From contig OY829662.1 of NCBI GenBank assembly GCA_963691815.1, positions 28,496,732 through 28,560,731 of the forward strand: 64,000 nucleotides of DNA, given 5' to 3'. This stretch comes from Echiichthys vipera (Eukaryota > Chordata > Actinopteri > Perciformes > Trachinidae). Below the pieces are notes generated by a model. The model worked only from the letters and a program-made list of their open reading frames with translations, was not told the origin of the DNA and ran no database searches. Position numbers and translations under genes: made by a program. Every line of letters starts with the position of its first letter. Positions within the stretch are counted from its first letter, which is position 1. Positions 1-11,984 of this stretch are shown in pieces.

Positions 1-1934
1 ACGAAAACACCACAAAAACATGACAAAACTACTAAAAACAGACGAAACACATCACAAAAACGTGATGAAACGACTAAAAACAGACTGAAGACACCACAAA
101 ACAACTAAAAACAGATGAAAACAACAAATAAACGTGATGAAACGACTTAAAACAGATGAAAACACCACGAAAACGCGATGAAACGGCTAAAAACAGACGA
201 AAACACCAAAAAAAACGTGACAAAAATGACTAAAAACTGATGAAAACACCACAAAAACGTGATAAAACAACTATGAGCAGATGACAACATCACAAAACGT
301 GATGAAACGACTAAAAACACACGAAAACTAAACACAATTATGTGATGAAACGACTTAAAACAGATGAAAACACCACAAAAACATGAAAAAACGTCTAAAA
401 ACGGATGAAAACACCACAAAAACGTGACAAAACAACTAAAAACAGATGAAAACACTACAAAACTTGATAAGACATCTAAAAAATGACGAAACACAACACA
501 AAAACATGATGAAACGACTAAAAACAGACGAAACACACCACAAAAACGTGATGAAACACCTAAAAACAGATGAAAACACCACAAAAACATGACAAAACAA
601 CTAAAAACAGATGAAAACCCCACAAAAACGTGATGAAACGACTAAAAAGAGACGAAATCACCACAAATATGTGATGAAACGACTTAAAACAGATGCAAAA
701 CACCACAAAAACATCACAAAACAACTAAAAACACACGAAAACACCACAAAAACGTGATGAAACGACTAAAAACAGACGCAAAACTCCACAAAAACATGAG
801 GAAACGACTAAAAACAAACGCAAAACTCCACAGAAACATGACAAAACAACTAAAAACAGATGAAAACACCACAAAACGTGATAAGACAACTAAAAACAGA
901 CGAAACACACCACAAAAACATGATAGAACAACTATAAACACACGAAACAAATCACAAAAGGGTGATAAAACAACTAAAAACAGACGCAAAACTCCACAGA
1001 AACATGTCAAAACAACTAAAAACAGTTGAAAACACCACTAAAATGTGATGAAATGACTAAAAACAGAGGGAAACACCATAAATATGTTATGAAACGACTA
1101 AAAACAGATGAAAACACCACAAAACGTGATAAGACAACTAAAAACAGACGAAACACACCACAAAAACATGATGAAACGACTAAAAACAGATGAAAACACC
1201 ACAAAAACGTGACAAAAACAACTAAAAACGGTTGAAAACACCACAAAAACGTGATAGAACAACTATGAACAGACGAAACAAATCACAAAAGGGTGATAAA
1301 ACGACTAAAAACAGACACAAAACTCCACAGAAACATGTCAAAACTACATAAAACAGATGAAAACACCACCAAATCATGACAAAACGACTAAAAACATACG
1401 AAAACACCACAAAAACGTGATGAAACGACTTAAAACAGATGAAAACACCACAAAAACATGACAAAACAACTAAAAACAGATGAAAACACTACAAAACATG
1501 ATAAGACATCTAAAAAATGACGAAACACACCACAAAAACATGATGACACGACAAAAAACAGACAAAACACATCACAAAAACGTGATGAAACGACTAAAAA
1601 CAGATGAAAACACCACAAAAAAACGTGACAAAACAACTAAAAACAGATGAAAACCCACAAAAACGTGATGAAACGACTAAAAAGAGCCGAAAACACCACA
1701 AATATGTGATGAAACGAAGTAAAACAGATGCAAAACACCACAAAAACATGACAAAACGACTAAAAACACACGAAAACACCACAAAAACGTGATGAAACGA
1801 CTAAAAACAGACGCAAAACTCCACAAAAACATGAGGAAACGACTAAAAACAGACGAGAACACCACAAAAACGTGATGAAACGACTAATAACAGATGAAAA
1901 CACCACAAAAACGTGACAAAACGGTTAAAAACAG
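1..1934 (+). repeat. Family A higher-order repeat, copy 1 (1,934 bp)
   Basis: Position 1 corresponds to position 1935, and the sequence then runs in register for the whole unit, about 47 monomers. Markers are the 31-bp short monomer at 72-102, the long A-run at 208-215, the aattatgtgatg monomer near 334, two monomers with an aaaagggtgat core (GGG at 960 and 1291), the gagggaaacaccataaatatgttatg monomer near 1066, and the aaaaaaacgtgac monomer near 1615. The phase chosen for the unit is arbitrary, because the window begins inside the array. Confidence 0.9.
72..102 (+). repeat. 31-bp monomer with three subunits (example)
   Basis: gactaaaaac, agactgaagac and accacaaaac are followed at once by the next actaaaaac core. 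The gtgatgaaac-type subunit is missing. This same short monomer is inherited in all family A units (near 2026, 3837, 6474, 8399 and 10581) and in most later blocks, so it is an old deletion carried along by amplification. Confidence 0.85.
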
Positions 1935-3745
1935 ACGAAAACACCACAAAAACATGACAAAACTACTAAAAACAGACGAAACACATCACAAAAACGTGAT
2001 GAAACGACTAAAAACAGACTGAAGACACCACAAAACAACTAAAAACAGATGAAAACAACAAATAAACGTGATGAAACGACTTAAAACAGATGAAAACACC
2101 ACGAAAACGCGATGAAACGGCTAAAAACAGACGAAAACACCAAAAAAAAACGTGACAAAAATGACTAAAAACTGATGAAAACACCACAAAAACGTGATAA
2201 AACAACTATGAGCAGATGACAACATCACAAAACGTGATGAAACGACTAAAAACACACGAAAACTAAACACAATTATGTGATGAAACGACTTAAAACAGAT
2301 GAAAACACCACAAAAACATGAAAAAACGTCTAAAAACGGATGAAAACACCACAAAAACGTGACAAAACAACTAAAAACAGATGAAAACACTACAAAACTT
2401 GATAAGACATCTAAAAAATGACGAAACACAACACAAAAACATGATGAAACGACTAAAAACAGACGAAACACACAACAAAAACGTGATGAAACACCTAAAA
2501 ACAGATGAAAACACCACAAAAACATGACAAAACAACTAAAAACAGATGAAAACCCCACAAAAACGTGATGAAACGACTAAAAAGAGACGAAATCACCACA
2601 AATATGTGATGAAACGACTTAAAACAGATGCAAAACACCACAAAAACATCACAAAACAACTAAAAACACACGAAAACACCACAAAAACGTGATGAAACGA
2701 CTAAAAACAGACGCAAAACTCCACAAAAACATGAGGAAACGACTAAAAACAAACGCAAAACTCCACAGAAACATGACAAAACAACTAAAAACAGATGAAA
2801 ACACCACAAAACGTGATAAGACAACTAAAAACAGACGAAACACACCACAAAAACATGATAGAACAACTATAAACACACGAAACAAATCACAAAAGGGTGA
2901 TAAAACAACTAAAAACAGACGCAAAACTCCACAGAAACATGTCAAAACAACTAAAAACAGTTGAAAACACCACTAAAATGTGATGAAATGACTAAAAACA
3001 GAGGGAAACACCATAAATATGTTATGAAACGACTAAAAACAGATGAAAACACCACAAAACGTGATAAGACAACTAAAAACAGACGAAACACACCACAAAA
3101 ACATGATGAAACGACTAAAAACAGATGAAAACACCACAAAAACGTGACAAAAACAACTAAAAACGGTTGAAAACACCACAAAAACGTGATAGAACAACTA
3201 TGAACAGACGAAACAAATCACAAAAGGGTGATAAAACGACTAAAAACAGACACAAAACTCCACAGAAACATGTCAAAACTACATAAAACAGATGAAAACA
3301 CCACCAAATCATGACAAAACGACTAAAAACATACGAAAACACCACAAAAACGTGATGAAACGACTTAAAACAGATGAAAACACCACAAAAACATGACAAA
3401 ACAACTAAAAACAGATGAAAACACTACAAAACATGATAAGACATCTAAAAAATGACGAAACACACCACAAAAACATGATGACACGACAAAAAACAGACAA
3501 AACACACCACAAAAACGTGATGAAACGACTAAAAACAGATGAAAACACCACAAAAAAACGTGACAAAACAACTAAAAACAGATGAAAACCCACAAAAACG
3601 TGATGAAACGACTAAAAAGAGCCGAAAACACCACAAATATGTGATGAAACGAAGTAAAACAGATGCAAAACACCACAAAAACATGACAAAACGACTAAAA
3701 ACACACGAAAACACCACAAAAACGTGATGAAACGACTAAAAACAG
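1935..3745 (+). repeat. Family A higher-order repeat, copy 2 (about 126 bp shorter)
   Basis: This copy follows copy 1 at an offset of 1934, changing to 1935 after an A-run of 9 (2142-2150) instead of 8. Near 3740 it passes straight from the cgtgatgaaacgac monomer into the start of the next copy. It therefore lacks the three monomers (126 bp) that copy 1 carries at about 1808-1933. The loss is a whole number of monomers, as expected from unequal exchange in register. The rest matches copy 1 almost base for base, including both GGG-type monomers. Confidence 0.88.
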
Positions 3746-3764
3746 ACGAAAACACCACAAAAAC
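3724..3764 (+). repeat. Reference monomer (41 bp)
   Basis: This is a clean copy of the consensus unit and serves as a ruler for the array. It contains three CpG sites (3733-3734 in the aaacgac core, 3747-3748 in agacga, and the one completed at the accacaaaaacg junction) and four A-runs. The A-run centres lie at about bases 8, 17, 27.5 and 38 of the monomer, so the next monomer continues the same 9-11 bp spacing. The four parts share the form of five to six variable bases followed by three to five A and a C, which suggests that the monomer arose by amplification of a ~10-bp unit. Confidence 0.9.
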
Positions 3765-4664
3765 ATGACAAAACTACTAAAAACAGACGAAACACATCAC
3801 AAAAACGTGATGAAACGACTAAAAACAGACTGAAGACACCACAAAACAACTAAAAACAGATGAAAACAACAAATAAACGTGATGAAACGACTTAAAACAG
3901 ATGAAAACACCACGAAAACGCGATGAAACGGCTAAAAACAGACGAAAACACCAAAAAAACGTGACAAAAATGACTAAAAACTGATGAAAACACCACAAAA
4001 ACGTGATAAAACAACTATGAGCAGATGACAACATCACAAAACGTGATGAAACGACAAAAAACACACGAAAACTAAACACAATTATGTGATGAAACGACTT
4101 AAAACAGATGAAAACACCACAAAAACATGAAAAAACTTCTAAAAACCGATGAAAACACCACAAAAACGTGACAAAACAACTAAAAACAGATGAAAACACT
4201 ACAAAACTTGATAAGACATCTAAAAAATGACGAAACACAACACAAAAACATGATGAAACGACTAAAAACAGACGAAACACACCACAAAAACGTGATGAAA
4301 CACCTAAAAACAGATGAAAACACCACAAAAACATGACAAAACAACTAAAAACAGATGAAAACCCCACAAAAACGTGATGAAACGACTAAAAAGAGACGAA
4401 ATCACCACAAATATGTGATGAAACGACTTAAAACAGATGCAAAACACCACAAAAACATCACAAAACAACTAAAAACACACGAAAACACCACAAAAACGTA
4501 ATGAAACGACTAAAAACAGACGCAAAACTCCACAAAAACATGAGGAAACGACTAAAAACAAACGCAAAACTCCACAGAAACATGACAAAACAACTAAAAG
4601 CAGATGAAAACACCACAAAACGTGATAAGACAACTAAAAACAGACGAAACACACCACAAAAACA

Positions 4665-5368
4665 TGATAGAACAACTATAAACACACGAAACAAATCACA
4701 AAAGGGTGATAAAACAACTAAAAACAGACGCAAAACTCCACAGAAACATGTCAAAACAACTAAAAACAGTTGAAAACACCACTAAAATGTGATGAAATGA
4801 CTAAAAACAGAGGGAAACACCATAAATATGTTATGAAACGACCAAAAACAGATGAAAACACCACAAAACGTGATAAGACAACTAAAAACAGACGAAACAC
4901 ACCACAAAAACATGATGAAACGACTAAAAACAGATGAAAACACCACAAAAACGTGACAAAAACAACTAAAAACGGATGAAAACACCACAAAAAACGTGAT
5001 AGAACAACTACGAACAGACGAAACAAATCACAAAAGGGTGATAAAACGACTAAAAACAGACACAAAACTCCACAGAAACATGTCAAAACTACATAAAACA
5101 GATGAAAACACCACCAAATCATGACAAAACGACTAAAAACATACGAAAACACCACAAAAACGTGATGAAACGACTTAAAACAGATGATAACACCACAAAA
5201 ACATGACAAAACAACTAAAAACAGATGAAAACACTACAAAACTTGATAAGACATCTAAAAAATGACGAAACACAACACAAAAACATGATGAAACGACTAA
5301 AAACAGACGAAACACACCACAAAAACATGATGAAACGACTAAAAACAGATGAAAACACCACAAAAACG
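4665..5368 (+). repeat. Internal ~704-bp duplication in copy 3, first member
   Basis: This block begins at the tagaacaactataaacacacg monomer, matches the block starting near 5369 and has a length of about 17 monomers. Its last ~140 bp (about 5226-5368) is a patch of different HOR position, so the two members agree only up to about 5225 and 5929. Boundaries are approximate because neighbouring monomers are so alike that the exact exchange point cannot be fixed. Confidence 0.75.
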
Positions 5369-6072
5369 TGATAGAACAACTATAAACACACGAAACAAAT
5401 CACAAAAGGGTGATAAAACAACTAAAAACAGACGCAAAACTCCACAGAAACATGTCAAAACAACTAAAAACAGTTGAAAACACCACTAAAATGTGATGAA
5501 ATGACTAAAAACAGAGGGAAACACCATAAATATGTTATGAAACGACTAAAAACAGATGAAAACACCACAAAACGTGATAAGACAACTAAAAACAGACGAA
5601 ACACACCACAAAAACATGATGAAACGACTAAAAACAGATGAAAACACCACAAAAACGTGACAAAAACAACTAAAAACGGATGAAAACACCACAAAAACGT
5701 GATAGAACAACTATGAACAGACGAAACAAATCACAAAAGGGTGATAAAACGACTAAAAACAGACACAAAACTCCACAGAAACATGTCAAAACTACATAAA
5801 ACAGATGAAAACACCACCAAATCATGACAAAACGACTAAAAACATACGAAAACACCACAAAAACGTGATGAAACGACTTAAAACAGATGAAAACACCACA
5901 AAAACATGACAAAACAACTAAAAACAGATGAAAACACTACAAAACATGATAAGACATCTAAAAAATGACGAAACACACCACAAAAACATGATGACACGAC
6001 AAAAAACAGACAAAACACAACACAAAAACGTGATGAAACGACTAAAAACTGATGAAAACACCACAAAAAAAC
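5369..6072 (+). repeat. Internal ~704-bp duplication in copy 3, second member
   Basis: This is the second pass through the middle of the family A unit. It carries both GGG-type monomers again (GGG at 5408 and about 5740) and continues into the normal remainder of the unit, so this member holds the intact downstream order. The first member is interrupted by the patch near 5226-5330. Confidence 0.75.
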
Positions 6073-6382
6073 GTGACAAAACAACTAAAAACAGATGAAA
6101 ACCCACAAAAACGTGATGAAACGACTAAAAAGAGCCGAAAACACCACAAATATGTGATGAAACGAATTAAAACAGATGCAAAACACCACAAAAACATGAC
6201 AAAACGACTAAAAACACACGAAAACACCACAAAAACGTGATGAAACGACTAAAAACAGACGCAAAACTCCACAAAAACATGAGGAAACGACTAAAAACAG
6301 ACGAGAACACCACAAAAACGTGATGAAACGACTAAAAACAGATGAAAACACCACAAAAACGTGACAAAACGGTTAAAAACAG

Positions 6383-8316
6383 ACGAAAACACCACAAAAA
6401 CATGACAAAACTACTAAAAACAGACGAAACACATCACAAAAACGTGATGAAACGACTAAAAACAGACTGAAGACACCACAAAACAACTAAAAACAGATGA
6501 AAACAACAAATAAACGTGATGAAACGACTTAAAACAGATGAAAACACCACGAAAACGCGATGAAACGGCTAAAAACAGACGAAAACACCAAAAAAAACGT
6601 GACAAAAATGACTAAAAACTGATGAAAACACCACAAAAACGTGATATGACAACTATGAGCAGATGACAACATCACAAAACGTGATGAAACGACTAAAAAC
6701 ACACGAAAACTAAACACAATTATGTGATGAAACGACTTAAAACAGATGAAAACACCACAAAAACATGAAAAAACGTCTAAAAACGGATGAAAACACCACA
6801 AAAACGTGACAAAACAACTAAAAACAGATGAAAACACTACAAAACTTGATAAGACATCTAAAAAATGACGAAACACAACACAAAAACATGATGAAACGAC
6901 TAAAAACAGACGAAACACACCACAAAAACGTGATGAAACACCTAAAAACAGATGAAAACACCACAAAAACATGACAAAACAACTAAAAACAGATGAAAAC
7001 CCCACAAAAACGTGATGAAACGACTAAAAAGAGACGAAATCACCACAAATATGTGATGAAACGACTTAAAACAGATGCAAAACACCACAAAAACATCACA
7101 AAACAACTAAAAACACACGAAAACACCACAAAAACGTGATGAAACGACTAAAAACAGACGCAAAACTCCACAAAAACATGAGGAAACGACTAAAAACAAA
7201 CGCAAAACTCCACAGAAACATGACAAAACAACTAAAAACAGATGAAAACACCACAAAACGTGATAAGACAACTAAAAACAGACGAAACACACCACAAAAA
7301 CATGATAGAACAACTATAAACACACGAAACAAATCACAAAAGGGTGATAAAACAACTAAAAACAGACGCAAAACTCCACAGAAACATGTCAAAACAACTA
7401 AAAACAGTTGAAAACACCACTAAAATGTGATGAAATGACTAAAAACAGAGGGAAACACCATAAATATGTTATGAAACGACTAAAAACAGATGAAAACACC
7501 ACAAAACGTGATAAGACAACTAAAAACAGACGAAACACACCACAAAAACATGATGAAACGACTAAAAACAGATGAAAACACCACAAAAACGTGACAAAAA
7601 CAACTAAAAACGGATGAAAACACCACAAAAACGTGATAGAACAACTATGAACAGACGAAACAAATCACAAAAGGGTGATAAAACGACTAAAAACAGACAC
7701 AAAACTCCACAGAAACATGTCAAAACTACATTAAACAGATGAAAACACCACCAAATCATGACAAAACGACTAAAAACATACGAAAACACCACAAAAACGT
7801 GATGAAACGACTTAAAACAGATGAAAACACCACAAAAACATGACAAAACAACTAAAAACAGATGAAAACACTACAAAACATGATAAGACATCTAAAAAAT
7901 GACGAAACACACCACAAAAACATGATGACACGACAAAAAACAGACAAAACACACCACAAAAACGTGATGAACCGACTAAAAACAGATGAAAACACCACAA
8001 AAAAACGTGACAAAACAACTAAAAACAGATGAAAACCCACAAAAACGTGATGAAACGACTAAAAAGAGCCGAAAACACCACAAATATGTGATGAAACGAA
8101 TTAAAACAGATGCAAAACACCACAAAAACATGACAAAACGACTAAAAACACACGAAAACACCACAAAAACGTGATGAAACGACTAAAAACAGACGCAAAA
8201 CTCCACAAAAACATGAGGAAACGACTAAAAACAGACGAGAACACCACAAAAACGTGATGAAACGACTAAAAACAGATGAAAACACCACAAAAACGTGACA
8301 AAACGGTTAAAAACAG
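6383..8316 (+). repeat. Family A higher-order repeat, copy 4 (1,934 bp)
   Basis: This is a full-length unit in register with copy 1 at an offset of 6382. It shares the A-run of 8 (6590-6597). Private changes include gatatgacaac near 6644 where the other copies read gataaaacaac, and a gatgaaccgac near 7966. The three monomers missing from copy 2 are present here, which supports 1,934 bp as the standard length. Confidence 0.9.
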
Positions 8317-9116
8317 ACGAAAACACCACAAAAACATGACAAAACTACTAAAAACAGACGAAACACATCACAAAAACGTGATGAAACGACTAAAAACAGA
8401 CTGAAGACACCACAAAACAACTAAAAACAGATGAAAACAACAAATAAACGTGATGAAACGACTTAAAACAGATGAAAACACCACGAAAACGCGATGAAAC
8501 GGCTAAAAACAGACGAAAACACCAAAAAAACGTGACAAAAATGACTAAAAACTGATGAAAACACCACAAAAACGTGATAAAACAACTATGAGCAGATGAC
8601 AACATCACAAAACGTGATGAAACGACTAAAAACACACGAAAACTAAACACAATTATGTGATGAAACGACTTAAAACAGATGAAAACACCACAAAAACATG
8701 AAAAAACGTCTAAAAACGGATGAAAACACCACAAAAACGTGACAAAACAACTAAAAACAGATGAAAACACTACAAAACTTGATAAGACATCTAAAAAATG
8801 ACGAAACACAACACAAAAACATGATGAAACGACTAAAAACAGACGAAACACACCACAAAAACGTGATGAAACACCTAAAAACAGATGAAAACACCACAAA
8901 AACATGACAAAACAACTAAAAACAGATGAAAACCCCACAAAAACGTGATGAAACGACTAAAAAGAGACGAAATCACCACAAATATGTGATGAAACGACTT
9001 AAAACAGATGCAAAACACCACAAAAACATCACAAAACAACTAAAAACACACGAAAACACCACAAAAACGTGATGAAACGACTAAAAACAGACGCAAAACT
9101 CCACAAAAACATGAGG

Positions 9117-9365
9117 AAACGACTAAAAACAAACGCAAAACTCCACAGAAACAAGACAAAACAACTAAAAACAGATGAAAACACCACAAAACGTGATAAG
9201 ACAACTAAAAACAGACGAAACACACCACAAAAACATGATAGAACAACTATAAACACACGAAACAAATCACAAAAGGGTGATAAAACAACTAAAAACAGAC
9301 GCAAAACTCCACAGAAACATGTCAAAACAACTAAAAACAGTTGAAAACACCACTATAATGTGATG
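9117..9365 (+). repeat. 249-bp tandem duplication, first member
   Basis: This is a six-monomer block carrying one GGG-type monomer. It is followed directly by its duplicate at an offset of 249 bp, for example the gttgaaaacacc monomer at 9340 and 9589. This member has a private gaaacaagac near 9150, where the second reads gaaacatgac. Confidence 0.85.
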
Positions 9366-9614
9366 AAACGACTAAAAACAGACGCAAAACTCCACAGAAA
9401 CATGACAAAACAACTAAAAACAGATGAAAACACCACAAAACGTGATAAGACAACTAAAAACAGACGAAACACACCACAAAAACATGATAGAACAACTATA
9501 AACACACGAAACAAATCACAAAAGGGTGATAAAACAACTAAAAACAGACGCAAAACTCCACAGAAACATGTCAAAACAACTAAAAACAGTTGAAAACACC
9601 ACTATAATGTGATG
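9366..9614 (+). repeat. 249-bp tandem duplication, second member
   Basis: This copies the preceding block almost exactly and carries the same cactataatg variant at its end. After it, the usual family A order resumes with the gagggaaacacc monomer near 9630. Confidence 0.85.
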
Positions 9615-10499
9615 AAATGACTAAAAACAGAGGGAAACACCATAAATATGTTATGAAACGACTAAATACAGATGAAAACACCACAAAACGTGATAAGACA
9701 ACTAAAAACAGACGAAACACACCACAAAAACATGATGAAACGACTAAAAACAGATGAAAACACCACAAAAACGTGACAAAAACAACTAAAAACGGATGAA
9801 AACACCACAAAAAACGTGATAGAACAACTATGAACAGACGAAACAAATCACAAAAGGGTGATAAAACGACTAAAAACAGACACAAAACTCCACAGAAACA
9901 TGTCAAAACTACATAAAACAGATGAAAACACCACCAAATCATGACAAAACGACTAAAAACATACGAAAACACCACAAAAACGTGATGAAACGACTTAAAA
10001 CAGATGAAAACACCACAAAAACATGACAAAACAACTAAAAACAGATGAAAACACTACAAAACATGATAAGACATCTAAAAAATGACGAAACACACCACAA
10101 AAACATGATGACACGACTAAAAACAGACAAAACACACCACAAAAACGTGATGAAACGACTAAAAACAGATGAAAACACCACAAAAAAACGTGACAAAACA
10201 ACTAAAAACAGATGAAAACCCACAAAAACGTGATGAAACGACTAAAAAGAGCCGAAAACACCACAAATATGTGATGAAACGAATTAAAACAGATGCAAAA
10301 CACCACAAAAACATGACAAAACGACTAAAAACACACAAAAACACCACAAAAACGTGATGAAACGACTAAAAACAGACGCAAAACTCCACAAAAACATGAG
10401 GAAACGACTAAAAACAGACGAGAACACCACAAAAACGTGATGAAACGACTAAAAACAGATGAAAACACCACAAAAACGTGACAAAACGGTTAAAAACAG

Positions 10500-10775
10500 A
10501 CGAAAACACCACAAAAACATGACAAAACTACTAAAAACAGACGAAACACATCACAAAAACGTGATGAAACGACTAAAAACAGACTGAAGACACCACAAAA
10601 CAACTAAAAACAGATGAAAACAACAAATAAACGTGATGAAACGACTTAAAACAGATGAAAACACCACGAAAACGCGATGAAACGGCTAAAAACAGACGAA
10701 AACACCAAAAAAACGTGACAAAAATGACTAAAAACTGATGAAAACACCACAAATACGTGATAAAACAACTATGAG
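10500..10775 (+). repeat. Family A higher-order repeat, copy 6, broken off
   Basis: The first ~276 bp of a further family A unit are present, including the short monomer near 10580 and an A-run of 7. The sequence leaves family A order within the ctatgagcag monomer near 10775: copies 1-5 continue with gatgacaacatcac, while this one continues with gacgaaacaaatcacaaaaggg. This is the right edge of the regular HOR domain. Confidence 0.82.
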
Positions 10776-11499
10776 CAGACGAAACAAATCACAAAAGGGT
10801 GATGAAACGACTAAAAACAGACGCAAGATATCACAAAACGACTAAAAACAGTTGAAAACACCACAAAAACGTGACAAAACGACTAAAAACAGATGAAAAC
10901 ACCACAAAAACATGATGAAACGACTAAAAACAGATGAAAACACCACAAATATGTTATGAAACGACTTAAAACAGATAAAAACACCACAAAAATATGTAAA
11001 AATGTCTAAAAACAGATGAGAACACCACAAAAACGTGACAAAAATGACTAAAAACGGATGAAAACACCACAAAAACGTGATATAACAACTATAAACAGAC
11101 GAAACACACCAAAAAAACGTGATGAACCGACTTAAAACAGATGAAAACAACACAAAAACGCGATGAAACAACTAAAAACAGACGAAACACACCACAAAAA
11201 CATGATGAAACGACTAAAAACAGACGCAAGACACCACAAAAACGTGATGAAACGCCTAAAAAAAGACGAAAACACAACAAAAACGTGATGAAACGCCTAA
11301 AAACAGACTGAAGACACCACAAAACAACTAAAAACAGATGAAAACAACAAATAAACGTGATGAAACGACTTAAAACAGATGAAAACACCACGTAAACGCG
11401 ATGAAACGGCTAAAAACAGACGAAAACACCAAAAAAACGTCACAAAAACGACTAAAAACTGATGAAAACACCACAAAAACGTGATAAAACGACTATGAG
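10776..11499 (+). repeat. Family B block, copy 1 (~724 bp)
   Basis: This block opens with a GGG-type monomer and a short 31-bp monomer with a gcaagatatc core (10823). It continues through ataaaaacaccac and gataaaaatatg-type monomers, then several with gaaacgcctaaaaa, and ends with a family-A-like stretch holding the cagactgaag short monomer. The next copy lies 724 bp on (gcaagatatc at 11547). Confidence 0.8.
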
Positions 11500-11984
11500 C
11501 AGACGAAACAAATCACAAAAGGGTGATGAAACGACTAAAAACAGACGCAAGATATCACAAAACGACAAAAAACAGATGAAAACACCACAAAAACGTGACA
11601 AAACGACTAAAAACAGATGAAAACACCACAAAAACATGATGCAACGACTAAAAACAGTTGAAAACACCACAAATATGTTATGAAACGACTTAAAACAGAT
11701 AAAAACACCACAAAAATATGAAAAAACGTCTAAAAACAGATGAGAACACCACAAAAACGTGACAAAAATGACTAAAAACGGATGAAAACACCACAAAAAC
11801 GTGATATTACAACTATAAACAGACGAAACACACCAAAAAAACGTGATGAACCGACTTAAAACAGATGAAAACAACACAAAAACGCGATGAAACAACTAAA
11901 AACAGACGAAACACACCACAAAAACATGATGAAACGACTATAAACAGACGAAACACACCACAAAAGGGTGATTAAACGACTAAA
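11500..11984 (+). repeat. Family B block, copy 2 (partial)
   Basis: This follows copy 1 at an offset of 724 bp up to about 11935. It then switches to the monomers leading into the first C block (gggtgattaaac, then agaaaatttcc). Private changes include gatattacaac near 11811 and gatgcaacgac near 11640. Confidence 0.78.

Larger units (their letters stand above)
3746..6382 (+). repeat. Family A higher-order repeat, copy 3, enlarged by an internal duplication
   Basis: This copy is 2,637 bp, about 704 bp longer than the standard unit. The extra length is a second pass through the middle of the unit: the block from about 4665 recurs from about 5369 at an offset of 704 bp (for example the gttgaaaacacc monomer at 4769 and 5473). 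A junction piece at about 5226-5330 instead matches 4191-4295 at an offset of 1035 bp. The enlargement is therefore a mosaic of at least two exchanges. Private changes here include agcagatg near 4600 and acgaacag near 5010. Confidence 0.85.
8317..10499 (+). repeat. Family A higher-order repeat, copy 5, with an internal 249-bp duplication
   Basis: This unit is 2,183 bp, equal to the standard 1,934 plus 249. The extra part is a six-monomer tandem duplication. Its A-run is 7 (8524-8530). Both duplicate segments end in a cactataatg variant (near 9350 and 9599), where copies 1-4 read cactaaaatg, so that substitution came before the duplication. Confidence 0.88.

Noticed and set aside
147..623. Long - strand open reading frames (up to ~190 codons) rich in Phe, Cys, Val and Ser, here and throughout the window
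   Set aside because: They come from the low stop density of the repeat. The 41-bp unit shifts frame at every monomer, so the peptide cycles through all three frames of the same DNA. Near-identical HOR copies carry one-base length changes (A-runs of 7, 8 or 9) that alter or end the frame. I see no signs of selection on codons, no start context and no known domain.
754..1029. + strand open reading frames rich in Lys, Thr, Asn and Arg, overlapping the - strand ones
   Set aside because: They are the same repeat read on the A-rich strand. They resemble basic DNA-binding peptides only because AAA, AAC and ACR codons dominate the sequence. They overlap equally open frames on the other strand and are not kept between blocks.
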